64,000 nt of DNA from Spiroplasma endosymbiont of Lonchoptera lutea (lineage in GTDB: Bacteria; Bacillota_I; Bacilli_A; Mycoplasmatales; Nriv7): positions 124,001 to 188,000 of the forward strand of contig NZ_OZ026463.1 in the NCBI RefSeq assembly GCF_964019715.1. Reading direction: 5' to 3'. Under the pieces are notes generated by a model. It did no database searches, was not told the origin of the DNA, and saw nothing but the letters and a program-made list of their open reading frames with translations. This document shows, piece by piece, positions 41,682-53,996 of this stretch; position 1 is the first letter of the stretch, and each line of letters begins with the position of its first letter. The translations under genes were made by a program, and so were the position numbers.

Positions 41682-42742
41682 CCTGAAATGTAAAATTAAA
41701 AAGGACACTTATATAAAAAACAAATTGTGTTAATTCTATAATTAAGAAAAGAAAGGAATTAGCACAATGTATAAGTATCTGACTATTGAATCAATAATAG
41801 CAATAAAAGAATATAAAAGTTATGGATTTTCTATTCGTAAAATAGCAAAAGCAATTGATTATAGTAAATCAACTGTACACAGAGTTTGTAAATTATTAAA
41901 TCAAAACTTATTACCATTAGAAATATTGAATCAAGTTCAAAAAAATAAACAAAATGCAGGTAGAAAATTAATAATTTTAACTTTAACAGAAATTAATACT
42001 ATCAATCATTTGTTAATTACTAAAAATTATGCTCTTGATATAATTGCTGATTTTTTAAAGAAAAATAAAATAAAAAATATTTCAACAAAAACTTTATATA
42101 ACATGTTTAAAACAAATCGAATGGGTTTTGATGAAAAAAATTTATTGAGAAAAGGCAAAAATAAACCTCATAAACAAAAAGAAACTAGAGGCAGAATTAA
42201 TAATTGTAAATCTATTCATGAAAGAAATTTAATCATTCCAAATATTAAAAATATACAAGAATTTGGCCATTTAGAGGGAGATACTATCGTTGGTAAAGAT
42301 CATAAAAGTTCTATTATTACTTTAGCTGATATATGATCAAAAACCACAATTCCTTTGAAAACTAAAAATCATAAAGCAGAAAGTATTACACAAAGTATAA
42401 TAAAATTTATTTCAAAATTAATACCAGGAACAATTAAAACTATTACTTTTGATCGTGGTAAAGAATTTAGTAAATGAAAATTAATTGAAAAAAATTGTAA
42501 TGTTAAAATTTATTTTGCAGATGTCGGAAAACCTTGTCAAAGAGGTTTAAATGAGAACAATAATGGTATTTTAAGAAGATATTTACCAAAATCTACTGAT
42601 TTATCTTCATATAAACAAAAAGACTTAAATTCTATAGCATTTCAAATTAATTCTACACCCAGAAAATCATTATCTTATAAAAGACCAATAGATTTAATAC
42701 AATTATTTTAAAAAACTGTCCCATTTATATTTACAATTCAGG
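41682..42742 (+). mobile_element. IS30-A, full copy
   Basis: 1061 bp, both terminal repeats intact. Flanks are ...TATTA and TAATT..., so a short TA duplication at a palindrome-like site is possible. Confidence 0.95.
41767..42711 (+). CDS. IS30-family transposase (type A)
   Basis: 314 residues, uninterrupted under code 4, the cleanest copy. Motifs: HTH SIRKIAKAIDYSKSTVHRVC, DDE core GHLEGDTIVG / TFDRGKEFSKW / GLNENNNGILRRYLPK, ending RPIDLIQLF. Confidence 0.95.
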
Positions 42743-42957
42743 TAATTTTAAAAAAATAAAATGTCTCCTTCTATAAATAAAAAAGACATTAATTAAATAG
42801 TAATATTTTCAAACTACTTCATTTCAATCGCAAGTATTAATAAAAACTACTAGATATTTTAAAAATAACAATATTAATCTTTTGTTGATTCATTAACTAT
42901 CATAAATTTTAATATAAGTGCTTTCTAAATGTTTTACTACTAGAGCTTGTCCTGATA
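42743..42957. other. Intergenic region after phoU
   Basis: No gene seen. AATGTCT...AGACATT at ~42758-42790 can form a weak hairpin, possibly the phoU terminator. Confidence 0.4.
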
Positions 42958-43639
42958 TTATCTTCCTGATTCATAATGAGTTCCCTGAGAAATAAATAGT
43001 AAGGTTTCAGCAATATTAACTAAATGATCACCAGCTCGCTCTAAATATTTTAATTGTTGCATAATTCCTGTATAAATTCATATTTTATCTTCAGTAACAT
43101 TATCTAAAACTAAATCAATTAACAAAGTATTAATATCATTATATTCACTATCAACAATATCATCTAATCTAACAATAGTTTGAATAATTTTCTTACCTCA
43201 TTGTGTTTCATCAGCAAGAACTTTAATTAATAAACTGCATAATTTTTAAAACTTTTTTAGATAATTGACCAATATATTTACTATATTTAACTGGTGGTTT
43301 AGCTTTTAAATAAAAATTAGCAATGTTACGAGCATAATCAGAAATTCTTTCTAATTCTTTGGCAATTGACATATAACCAATAATATGGCGTAAATCGCTA
43401 GCAACTGGTTGTTGTTTAGCAATTCTTCAAATGGCACTATCTAAAATTTCAGCATAAAATTTGTTAATATTATTATCATTAGCAACAATTATTTTACATT
43501 TACTAATACTTTCTTCTTCTAAAGCTTTAATAACTTCTTTATGTTGTTTCATTGTTAAATTAAATAATTCAATAATATTATTTTTCAAGCGTTCAATCTC
43601 AATAGTAAATTTAGTTCTTAATATTTTAATAGCCTCCAT
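42958..43639 (-). pseudogene. phoU: PhoU-family phosphate regulator, frameshifted
   Basis: The first part (from ATG 43639) has the PhoU helical repeat (DLRHIIGYMSIAKELERISD) and ends at KIMQFIN with a UAA near 43231. One frame on, LLIKVLADETQWGKKIIQTI ... LKYLERAGDHLVNIAETLLF completes the second PhoU repeat to 42958. A single base gained or two lost near 43235-43245 explains it. PhoU normally restrains the Pst phosphate transporter; no pst genes are in view. Sequencing error is the alternative. Confidence 0.85.
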
Positions 43640-43692
43640 TGGATTAAATCATTAATGTTTTACTCTTATCATACTAATTAATACACGATAAA

Positions 43693-46632
43693 TTAATTAG
43701 CAGAAGTAACTAAATTTTTTGCTTGTTCTAATCTAATAGCAACCATTTTAGTAACACCTTTACTTTGCATTGTTGTGCCATACAATGTATCACAGTTTTC
43801 CATTGTTCCTGGGCGATGCGTAATAACAATAAATTGTGTTTCCGTAGCAAAAGACTTTAAATACTTAGCAAATCTTTCAACATTGGCAACATCTAATGGC
43901 GCTTCCACTTCATCAAGAATAACAATTGGTAAAGGTCGTGCCTTTAAAATTGCAAAAAGCACTGCTAAAGCTACTAGTGATTTCTCACCACCTGATAATA
44001 AATTCAAGTTAGTAATAGTTTTTCCTGGTAAATTTACTAAAATATCAATTCCGGTTTCTAAAATATTATTAGGATCAGTATATACTAAACTAGCAGTGCC
44101 ACCAGCAAAAAGAACTTTAAAAGTTTCTGGCAAAACCTTATTAATATCTTTAATGGTCGTATCAAAACGAGTTATCATAATTTCATCCATATCTTTAATA
44201 GCATTAAGTAATTGTTTTTTACCATTATTTAATTCTTGTTCTTGTTCTTTTAAAAATTGATATCGTTCATTAATTGTTTCATATTCAGAAATAGCATCAA
44301 TATTTACTGGCCCTAAATCTTGTAATTCTTGGCGTAATAAAATAATTTGTTCACGAACTTCTTTAATATCACCAATCGGGTCTTGACCATACTTTTCATA
44401 ACCATATTCATAAGTTAAACGATATTCTTGCGCTAATCTTTCTAAATTTTGTTGTAAACAATTATCAATTGCTAACTTTTGATAATTATATTCTTGTAAT
44501 AGTTTCTCTTGATTTTTATATTCAGTACGCATTTTTTTTATTTCTAAAGTTAATGAATATAATTGATTACTATAAGTTTCTCGCAAAGTTCTTTGTGTTT
44601 GTTGTTGCTCAGTAATTTTTAATTTTTCTAACTTTAAATTACTAATTTTATTTTCCAATATTAGTCGCTCATCAAGTTGTTGATTAAAATCATCACTAAC
44701 TCGCATTTTTTTCTTTGTTAAATGTTGATATTCTTGTTCAATTATTCTTTGTTTTTGTTCATTACTTTGTTTACTTTGTTGAAACTTACCTAAATGCAAT
44801 TGTTTTTGTTCTAATTCATTATTTAATGTTATTAGTTTCTCTTTAATACTTTGCCATTTTTGATAATAAGTTTGAACTAATTGTTCTAATTCACTAATTT
44901 TAGTTTTTAAACTATTAACTTGCTCTTCATTATTAAATAAAAATGGCTTAACTCTTTTGTAACCACCACTAATACTGCCCCCAGGGCGAATAACATCACC
45001 TTGTAAAGTAATAATATGATACTTCCGATAAGTCAAATGAGCAATTTCATTTGCTTGTGCTAAACTCTCAACAATAATTATTCTTCCTAATAAAAAACGC
45101 ATTACTGGTTCAAACTTAACATTAGTAGTTAATAATTCATAAGCAATGCCAATAAAACCTTTTTGAGTTTTTAATAATGATAAATCCTCATTATTAATCA
45201 TTTGAATCCGTAAACTATTTAAAGGTAAAAATGTTGCAATTCCACCTTCATTAGCTTTTAAAAATTGAATTGCACGAATAGCATCACTATCCTTTTCAAC
45301 AACAATATGTTGCATACTGCTAGATAAGGCTTCTTGAATAGCTAATTGATAAATACTAGGAACATTAATTAATCGATCAATAGTATCAATAATTCCTGTT
45401 AAATGAAGTCGATTATTTAAAATTGTTTTAACACCCTGATAATAATAAGTATTATTACTTTGCAAATCAACTAAATAATCTTGTTTACTTTTTAATTCAT
45501 AAATTTCCTTATTTAAAAGATTATACTTTTTAACAGCAACTTCTAAATCTTCATTTAATAAAATTCTTTGTTTTTGAAAATCATCAATCATATTTTGCTG
45601 TTCAGTAATTAATTTAGTTTGTTGTAAAATTTCTTGATTAATATTATTAGCATCTTGTTCTAAATCTTGAACTTGATTATTACTATTAACTTGCTTTTCA
45701 TTTTGTTGTGAAATTTTTTCATTTTGTAATAGTTCTAATTGATTAAGATGTTCATCTAATTGTTGTCCGAATTGTTGCATTTTATTATCAATAGTAAAAA
45801 TATTTTCTTGCAACAAATTAATTTTATTATCATAATTAGTAATTTGAACACTTAAATCTTCAGTTTGAGAAGTATATCTTTTAATTTCTAATTGTAAATC
45901 ACGAAGCCCTTCATACTGACTAGTAATATCTTTTACTAAAATAGCCACTTCAATAGTTGTCAATTGTTCTTTTTTAGTAACATATTCTTGTGCTTTTTTA
46001 GCTTGACGACGCAAATAATTAATATTTCTTTCCATCTCAATAATGATGTCATTAATGCGAACTAAATTTTCTTCAGTTTTTTCTAATTTCCGAACTGACT
46101 CTAATTTGCGTTTTTTATACTTAGATACATTAGCTGCTTCTTCAAACAATAATCTTCTTTCTTCTGGTTTAACTTGTGAAAAATTAGCGACATTACCTTG
46201 ATTAATAATAGCTAATGAACCTTTACTTAAACCAGTACCTAATACTAATTCTTGAACATCCTTTAATCTGCTACGACTTTTATTAATTGAATATTCATTC
46301 TCATTATTATCACGATAAACTCTTCTAGTTATTTCTACTTCATCAAAGTCAATAGGAAAAATGCGTTTTTTATTATTAAAAATTAATTTAACTTCCGCCA
46401 TATTTAACTGTGGATATTCACTACTACCTTGAAAAATAATATCTTGAATATTATCACCCCGTAATGATTTAATTGATTGTTCGCCCAATACTCAACGAAT
46501 AGCATCATTAATATTAGACTTACCAGAACCATTAGGTCCCACAACACCAATAATACCGTGCTCAAAAACTATTTTTGTTGGCTTAGCAAATGATTTAAAT
46601 CCATACGCTTCTAATCTTTTTAAAAACACCAT
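43693..46632 (-). CDS. smc: Chromosome partition / condensation protein SMC
   Basis: 979 residues. Walker [10 protein letters not shown] at 32-40, two long coiled coils, a hinge (~480-640, [20 protein letters not shown] ... GGSISGG), and a C-terminal head with the [12 protein letters not shown] signature and Walker [15 protein letters not shown]. It condenses and segregates the chromosome as a dimer. In many Firmicutes smc follows rnc; here an FtsX-like gene and IS copies lie between. Confidence 0.97.
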
Positions 46633-48118
46633 ATTTATCTACCTCACAAATTTTATTATAACAATATATTTTAACTATGTATTAGTAATACTTCTAATTT
46701 TATTACGATATATTAATGATAGTCAACAAATACTAAAAGATACTGTAAACAAAATAACTAATATTAATAAAACCAACGGATAGTATCAATCTGCAATATA
46801 TACAGGAAATAAAACTTTAGTTTCACTATAAATAATATCAGTTAATAATTTAATAATTGGTCTTGCTAAAGGAATGGATATTATTCAAGTAATTAACATA
46901 ATTGGCATAAAAATTAATATAAAACGACTAGCTAATCATTTATAATGATACCCAATAACATTTAAAATTGTAACAAATCGCAAATTATCATTAATAGTAA
47001 TATTACTAGTTACAAAAACAATAATTAAAACAATAACAATAGCTCCAATGATAAAACATATAATTAAACTTTCTAAATAAGTGCTAAATTTTAATGTTAA
47101 CTGCTTTTTATGATGAATATTGGTAAATCCTTCAATTGCACTACTCCAACCTAAATCATCATTTCAATAATCAGTCTTAAATAATTCATTTTTATTGAAA
47201 CTAATTTGATAATTTTTCTTATTACTAACAATTGAAAAATAAGATTGAAAATCATTCGCTGTATTTTGTGATAACTTGGTATTAAAATATGTTGCATTTA
47301 AATTAGTATATTCATAAAACTCCTTTTCACGAGTAATAACAGTATCTTTTGTTAAATTATCAAAAGTATCAAAAATATAACCAAATAATGGTTTTTTATT
47401 ATCATCATTAATAAAATTAAAGTCACCATCACTCAAATAAACAAAATCATCTTGTTTTAAGTTTGAAGCTCAAACATCATTAGCATTTACTAAAAGTGGT
47501 AAAATAGTAATCTTATCATACCCAAAATTATTTTGTAAAGATGATAAAAAATGTTCATATTTAATTTTAATATTTTCAATATCAAAATCAAAAAATTCCT
47601 GTAATGTCTTATTATTTAACGATGGTTTAATAAATTCTTGATGCGTTTCATTAATAACATTCAACTGATTAATATTTGTTTTTATTGTTATTTCATCAAT
47701 TTTACTAATTTTTTGATTACTATTTTTAATTCTTTGATATTTATTCATATTAAACGAATAAATTTGCTCATTAAAAATATTAATCATTTTATCTTGTTCT
47801 GGACAATAAAAAATATTATTAAATAAAATAATAATATCATTTTTTAAATTTGTACCTGTAAAATAATCTCTTAAATAAGGATAAGTATTAATTAATACTT
47901 ACTAAAATGATTTTAACTTCTGAACTTTTAATTCATTTATTACTAACATCATAATACCCTTGATTTGTAATTTTTGCAGAATTATTTTTAATATCTTCAA
48001 CAATATTATTATTAGGATTTAATTCACTAATTGCTTGATAATCAACTTTACTACCTTCGCCTTTATACATTAATTTTAAATCATCATTACTAGTATGATA
48101 ATTATATAAATAATTAAC

Positions 48119-48182
48119 TGGATAGGCTACAATAAGTTGGACCATAATTATATAGACTTCAAAATTATTAAGAAAGAAGGAA
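48119..48182 (+). mobile_element. IS3 orfA-side end fragment
   Basis: 64 bp (TGGATAGGCTACAATAAG ... AAGAAAGAAGGAA) identical to the orfA end of the IS3 element, placed head-on to the full copy that begins at 48183. It stops just before the orfA start. Confidence 0.9.
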
Positions 48183-48211
48183 TGGATTGGCAACCCTTTT
48201 TAGGACACTTT

Positions 48212-49012
48212 TTATGTAGACTGGTATTTTCTAAATTCAACGGGAGTTAAATAATTTAAACTGCCATGAATTCGAATATTGTTATATCAATTAACAAAAT
48301 CAAATAGTTCGCATTTTAGTTGTGTTAAGTTTGCAAATTTTTTACCGTTAATAAATTCGGTTTTAAAGGTTTTGTAAGTTGCTTCAGCAACAGCATTATC
48401 ATATGGGCATCCTTTGGAGCTTAATGATCTTTTAATTTTAAAGGTTATTAAAATTTCATCAATAATTTTATTTTTAAACTCATTACCACGATCAGTATGA
48501 AATAAAGTTATTTTATTTAATGGTCGTGTTATCTTGTGAAAAGCTTGTTGAACTAATTCAGCAGTTTTATTTGGCCCAGCACTATAGCCAATTACTTCGC
48601 GATTAAACAAGTCAATTAATAAACAAATATAATGTCATTTAGTGCCAACTTGAACATATGTTAAATCACTAACAACAACTTCATTTGGTTTTTTGTCATT
48701 AAATTGACGATTTAAAACATTATTAATTTCGTCATTATTAACTGTTTTTTTATGATTACAATATTTTAACTTGGTGTATTTAGAAACCAAATTATTTTTG
48801 ATCATAATGAATCGGATTTTTCGTCGTGATAAAATGATATTTTTTCTTATTAAAACAGCTTTAATTTTACGAGCACCATAAATCTTGCGACTTTTATTAA
48901 ATGCACTGATAACTTCTTGTTCATAATTATTAACATCAAACTTGGTGCATTTATTAGTTTGATAATAATATGTTGATTTTAGGTTTACTAAAATCTTACA
49001 TATTTTCCTCAC
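48212..49012 (-). CDS. IS3-family transposase OrfB
   Basis: Same DDE protein as in copies 1 and 2, except that residues 9-10 read VN instead of GL (ILVNLKSTYY versus ILGLLKSTYY), the result of a five-base inversion at 48983-48987. Confidence 0.92.
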
Positions 49013-49044
49013 TGAATATTTATTTTTGTTGTTATTAATTATTG

Positions 49045-49323
49045 TTATTTTTTCCCGATTATCAGTGCTGCTTGCTTTAAAATGTCATTTTCCATTCGTA
49101 ATTGTTGGTTTTCTTTTCGCAAGTAAATTAATTCATTTTCTTCGACAGTGCGATTATCTTTTGCTTTAAATGACCCAGAATTATTATAATTTTTAATTCA
49201 ACTATAAATAGTTGGTTTTGGTAAATTATATTCTTTCCCTAAATTAATAACATTTTTGTCATTTTTGTATAGCATTACAATTTGTTTTTTAAATTCTTCA
49301 GAGTATGAGGTTTTATTTCCCAT
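49045..49323 (-). CDS. IS3-family transposase OrfA
   Basis: 92 residues, HTH plus leucine-rich coil as in the other copies; one change (NKNVINLG for NKSVINLG type, from ACATTTTTG versus ACACTTTTG). It ends at the same A6 slip site. Confidence 0.9.
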
Positions 49324-49429
49324 TTTTATATTCCTTCTTTCTTAATAATTTTGAAGTCTATATAATTATGGTCCAACTTATTGTAGCCTATCCACATTAT
49401 TAAAATAACAATTAGTAAACTAATTACTT

Positions 49430-50506
49430 GCTGAATTATACTTGTAAGTGCAAGTAAATAAAATTGCAAAAGATTTCATATAAAAATTTCATGATGCTAA
49501 GTTTATTTTAGAAAAAGTAAATTTAAGGAGTTTTTATATGGGATACAAACATCTTGGCATAGATGAAAGAATTTATATTGAGAATCAATTGAAATTTAAA
49601 GTAAAAATTAGTGAAATAGCTAAAAATCTTAATCGAAGTATTAATACTATTAATCGAGAAGTTAATAGAAATAAAGATAATAATCATTATTTTTCATTAA
49701 TTGCACAAAATAAAGCAGAAAATAGAAAACAATTACATGTTTATTTTCATAAATTTAAAAATAGAGAATTAGTAAAATATGTACAACAAAAATTATTATT
49801 AGGTTGATCGCCTGAACAAATTTATGGCAGAATTAAAAATTTTCATCAAGAATGAATTATTAGTTTTAAAACAATTTACAATTGAATTTATTCTGGATTA
49901 CTTGAAAAGGTTACTAGTAAAAATTTAAGAAGAAAAGGTAAGAAACGAAAATCTCAAGAAAATCGGGGTAAATTTAATGGTAAATCCATTAAAGAACGAA
50001 ATGTTAATAATCGCATAACTCTTGGCCATTGAGAAGGTGATACTGTAGTATCATCACGAGGTAAAAGTAAATCATGTTTAATAACTTTAGTTGAAAGAAC
50101 ATCAAGATTTACTTTAGCAATATTAGTTGAAAATAGAACTACTAAAGTTATTAACAAAAATATTAGTCATTATTTATCAATTCTTCCAAATAATCTTGTT
50201 AAGACTATAACATTTGATAGGGGTAAAGAATTTGCTAATTGACAACAACTTGAAAAAAATTTAAATGTGAAAATTTATTTTGCTGATGCATATTCACCTT
50301 GACAAAGAGGTACTAATGAAAATACTAATGGTTTAATTAGAGAAAAATTTCCTAAAAAATTTAATTTTTCAAACACTACTAAAAATGCAGTTCATAAATT
50401 TATATTGTCTTTAAACCAAAGACCAAGAAAAATACTAAATTATCTTTCGCCAATCGAATATTTGGTTAGAAAAATAATTTAGTTGCACTTAACTTTACAA
50501 TTTGGC
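49430..50506 (+). mobile_element. IS30-B, full copy in the FtsX-like gene
   Basis: 1077 bp, both terminal repeats intact. CTT directly flanks both ends (3-bp duplication), confirmed by the restored reading frame of the interrupted gene. Confidence 0.95.
49538..50482 (+). CDS. IS30-family transposase (type B)
   Basis: 314 residues as in 1810-2754, with one change in the HTH (SINTINREVN for SISTINREVN). DDE motifs intact. Confidence 0.94.
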
Positions 50507-50588
50507 CTTGAAAAAAGTTTTGAAAAAAACTATAAATAATACTTTTAAATAACTTTAACATCTAATTACCTCATTAATTGCTATCCTT

Positions 50589-51284
50589 TTATTTAACAAC
50601 CTTAACTAATTTTAAATAAGCATCTTTTGCAGCTGCTTGCTCAGCTTTACTATGTGAACTACCACTTCCCTTACCAAAAATAATGTCACCACTTTTTACA
50701 ATAGCAACATATTGATAACTATTTTTATCTTTATGTTCAAAAATAACTTTATATTCAATAGGATCTTGGCGTTCAGTTTGTAAATATTCTTGTAATAAAG
50801 TTTTATAATCTTTAACTAAATAAATACTTTTATCTTTAATTTTATTAAATAATGTTTGCATTAAAAATGTATTAACCGCTTGTTGGCCTAAATCTAAATA
50901 AATAGCACCGACAATCGCTTCAAAAACATCACCTAAAATGCTATCTTTTTCACGACCACCCGTTTGAATTTCGCCTTTACCTAAGCGAATATATTCATTC
51001 ATCTTATAAAATCTACACACTTGTGCTAAGGTTTCTTCTCTAACAATTTGACTTCGCCAAATTGTTAACTCGCCTTCATTTAAATCATCATTTATTCGAT
51101 ATAAATATAATGTTGTATACATTTGCAACACCGCATCACCTAAAAATTCTAATCGTTGATAATTATAATTTAATTGCTTTTCATTAGCATATGAACTATG
51201 AGTCAAAGCTTGTTCATATAAATTAATATTTCGTGGTTCTAAATTAAATGCTTTTAACAAAATTTTAATTTCTTCAATAAACAT
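50589..51284 (-). CDS. rnc: Ribonuclease III
   Basis: 231 residues. The RNase III domain carries the signature YQRLEFLGDAVLQMY and a second acidic motif DSILGDVFEAIVGAIYLD; a C-terminal double-stranded-RNA-binding domain follows (DYKTLLQEYLQTERQDPIEY ... SSHSKAEQAAAKDAYLKL). It processes rRNA and mRNA. Six bases separate it from plsX upstream, so it belongs to the asp23-fakA-plsX-rnc array. Confidence 0.97.
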   Translation of the reverse strand: MFIEEIKILLKAFNLEPRNINLYEQALTHSSYANEKQLNYNYQRLEFLGDAVLQMYTTLYLYRINDDLNEGELTIWRSQIVREETLAQVCRFYKMNEYIRLGKGEIQTGGREKDSILGDVFEAIVGAIYLDLGQQAVNTFLMQTLFNKIKDKSIYLVKDYKTLLQEYLQTERQDPIEYKVIFEHKDKNSYQYVAIVKSGDIIFGKGSGSSHSKAEQAAAKDAYLKLVKVVK

Positions 51285-51290
51285 AAATCC

Positions 51291-52307
51291 TTATTTTCCT
51301 TCTTCTTTAACAACATTATTTTTAATTAGTGATAATACATCTTCTAAAAGCGCTTTCCGAACTAATTTTAAAGTACTAAAAAATGCTTTAACATCACTAC
51401 TACCATGCGCTTTAAAAACAATGCCATTAACACCAATTAAAATTGCTCCGCCCGTATTTCGATAGTCAAAAATTTCTTTAACTTCATTAAATGCTTTTTT
51501 CAAACATAATGATGCTAACTTACGAAAGATATTCTTAGTAAACTGATTTCGTAAAACTTGCAATAAATTCCGTGCCGTCCCTTCAACCGCTTTCAAGGAA
51601 ATATTACCAGTAAAACCATCAGTTACAACAATATCAATATCACCATTCATAAAATTATTAGGTTCAATATTACCAACAAAATTTAATTGTGAATTGTTAC
51701 TTAATTTTATATAAGTTTCTTGATGATATTCCTTACCTTTTTTCTCTTCTGTACCAATATTTAATAATGCTACTTTTGGTTGCGATAATTCTCAAATTTT
51801 TTGAACATAAATATTTGCCATCATAGCAAATATTTCTAAATCATTACTATCATTTTCAACATTAGCGCCCACATCAATAAGCACAACTTGCTTATTTTTT
51901 ATTTTTGTTGGCATAATTACCATAAAAGCTGGACGAGTAACACCAGTTATTTCTTTTAAAATAAAATGATTAGCTGCTAAAAAAGGACCCGTAGCCCCTG
52001 CTGTTAATACTGCATCAGCTTCTTTATTAGCAACACATTCAATTGCTTTACTCATTGAATTATCGTTTTTTCTTCTAATATCTAAAATACTATCAGTCAT
52101 CATTATTTCTTCATTAGCATTTTTAAAACTAATCCGCGATAATAACTTTTCATTTAATTTAAAACCAATTAAATATTCTTTAATTATCAGTTCGTTACCA
52201 ACTAAAATAATATCAATGTCATTATATTGTTGTAAAAATTTTATGACACCACTTATTAGTGGCTTATGTCCTAAATCTGAGCCCATAACATCTACTGCAA
52301 TTTTCAC
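51291..52307 (-). CDS. plsX: Phosphate acyltransferase PlsX
   Basis: 338 residues from the GTG at 52307 (AGAGGTGAAG just upstream; an upstream GTG at 52316 lies on that site). Motifs: IAVDVMGSDLGHKPLI, VLTAGATGPFLAANHFIL, VALLNIGTEEKKG and VTDGFTGNISLKAVEGTA. It converts acyl-ACP to acyl-phosphate, the first step of phospholipid synthesis. Its neighbour FakA supplies acyl-phosphate from exogenous fatty acids, which suits an organism that scavenges lipids. Confidence 0.96.
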
Positions 52308-52340
52308 AAACTTCACCTCTTTTTAACAATTAAATTATAT

Positions 52341-53969
52341 CTATTCAACACCAAATATGAAAGGATATACTGGTTGTTCACCTTCAATTTTTTCATATTC
52401 AACATCAAAGTTTTCATCAATATACTTTTCAATTAGTCGTAAATCTTGGCGTTTAGCATCTTCACCAATAAAAATTGTTACCAATTGTGATGATGATTTA
52501 CTAATCATTTTACTTAGTAATTTTTTTGCTACTAAAACTAAATCTGCTTCTTGAGTATAAATTTTTTTATCTAAAATACCAAGATAATTTCCTTCTTTCA
52601 CAGCAACACCATCAATAGTTGTTGTTCTAACAGCATTAGTAATTCTTGCTGACACAATCTTTTTAATAGCATTTTTCATATTATTAAAATTTTTTTTAGC
52701 ACTTTTTTCTTCCTTATTAAAACTAAGAATACTAAGCATTCCTTCTGGAATTGAAGTTGTGGGGATAACATAAACATTAGATTTCTTTTCTAGTTTCGCT
52801 GCTTGTTGTGCAGTTGAAATAATATTGGAATTATTTGGTAAAATATAAACATCTTTAGCATCAACTAATTCAATCGCTTTTAAAAAATCATCAGTTGATG
52901 GGTTCATTGTTTGTCCCCCATTAACTACATACGATGCTTGCAAGTCATTCATAAAATATTTTGCTAAACCTTTACCAGCAGCAACAGTAATAATTGCTCA
53001 AGAGTTATTTAAACTACGAAGTTCTTTAATTTCTGTACTATGCTTTTTTGCTTGTAACCCCATATTTTCAATTTTTACTTTTTGAAAATCACCAAATTGT
53101 TGTAAATAAACTAATATTTGCCCTGGCATTAACGAATGAACATGAACTTTAAAAATATCTTGATCTTGAACAACAACGATTGATTTACAACCTTGTTCTT
53201 CTAACGAAAAGCGAACTTTTTCTAAAGGAAAATTTTTTTGTTTCATTTCACTTAAAATAACAATCGTTTCTGTACAATAACCAAAATTTTCATCATCTAA
53301 TTTAATAACAACTTCTTTATTATCACTAGCTACTAAATTCTTTTTCTTTTTAATTTCTTTACCTTTTTCTAATGAATAAACCATTCCCTCAATAATTTTA
53401 ACTAATCCAAAACCACCTGAATCAACAACACCAACTTCTTTTAAAATTGGTAATAAGTTAGGGGTTTGTGCTAATGCATTGTTAGCATTTTCCAAAAACT
53501 TATCCATAAATTTTAATGGCAATATTGTTTCCTTAGTTTCAAGTTTAGTATCATCAATAGCAAGTCTAATAACAGTTAAAATTGTTCCTTCAACAGGTTT
53601 CATAACTGCTTTATAAGCTACTTGTTTAGCATAAGTTCATGCTTTTAGTAAATCGCTAGTACTGATAAATTCTTCATGAACTAATCCTTTACTAAAACCA
53701 CGAAAAATTTGGGACAAAATAACTCCTGAATTTCCCCTAGCGCCCATAATCAAACCACGACTAAACACATTTGCTATTTCAGTAATACTAGAAGTTTCAT
53801 ATTTTTTAATTTCTTTAATAGCATTTTCCATTGTTAAATTCATATTTGTTCCCGTATCACCATCTGGAACAGGAAAAACATTTAATTTATCAATTTCTAA
53901 ATGATAATTATATAAATTATTAGCAGCACTAATAAGCATGATTTTAAATAATTTTGCATCAATTTTCAT
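52341..53969 (-). CDS. fakA: Fatty acid kinase subunit FakA (DhaL domain)
   Basis: 542 residues. An N-terminal DhaL/DAK2 kinase domain binds ATP-Mg through FPVPDGDTGTNMNLTMENA and GARGNSGVILSQIFRG; a middle domain (VDSGGFGLVKIIEGMVYSLE) and a C-terminal domain (DVEYEKIEGEQPVYPFIFGV) match the FakA/YloV family. It phosphorylates fatty acids bound by a FakB (DegV) protein. Three UGA-Trp codons. Ends with UAG at 52341. Confidence 0.94.
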
Positions 53970-53996
53970 TTTATTTCACCTACCTCTTAATAAATA

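Larger units (their letters stand above)
48183..49394 (-). mobile_element. IS3-family element, copy 3, full length
   Basis: 1212 bp, ends TGGATTGGCAACCC and (inverted) TGGATAGGCTACAA. It inserted in or beside an older inverted fragment in the FtsX-like gene. Confidence 0.95.
46675..50561 (-). pseudogene. FtsX-like ABC permease, broken by IS3, IS30-B and a frameshift
   Basis: Start ATG 50561 (MLKLFKSIIYSFFQNFFQ), interrupted by IS30-B (AAG duplication; collapsing it restores QNFFQVISLLIVILIM), then by an IS3 fragment plus a full IS3. The gene resumes at 48118 (NYLYNYHTSNDDLKLMYKGE), shifts frame near 47895 (VSIN to NTYPYLRDYF), and ends with three helices (LIICFIIGAIVIVLIIVFVT; LARPIIKLL; YYPLVLLILVILFTVSFSIF) at 46675. 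Probably the permease of a MacB-like exporter; no ATPase gene is adjacent. It lies between rnc and smc. Confidence 0.8.

Noticed and set aside
43775..44260. 161-codon plus-strand ORF inside smc.
   Set aside because: It is the antisense shadow of the conserved SMC head domain.
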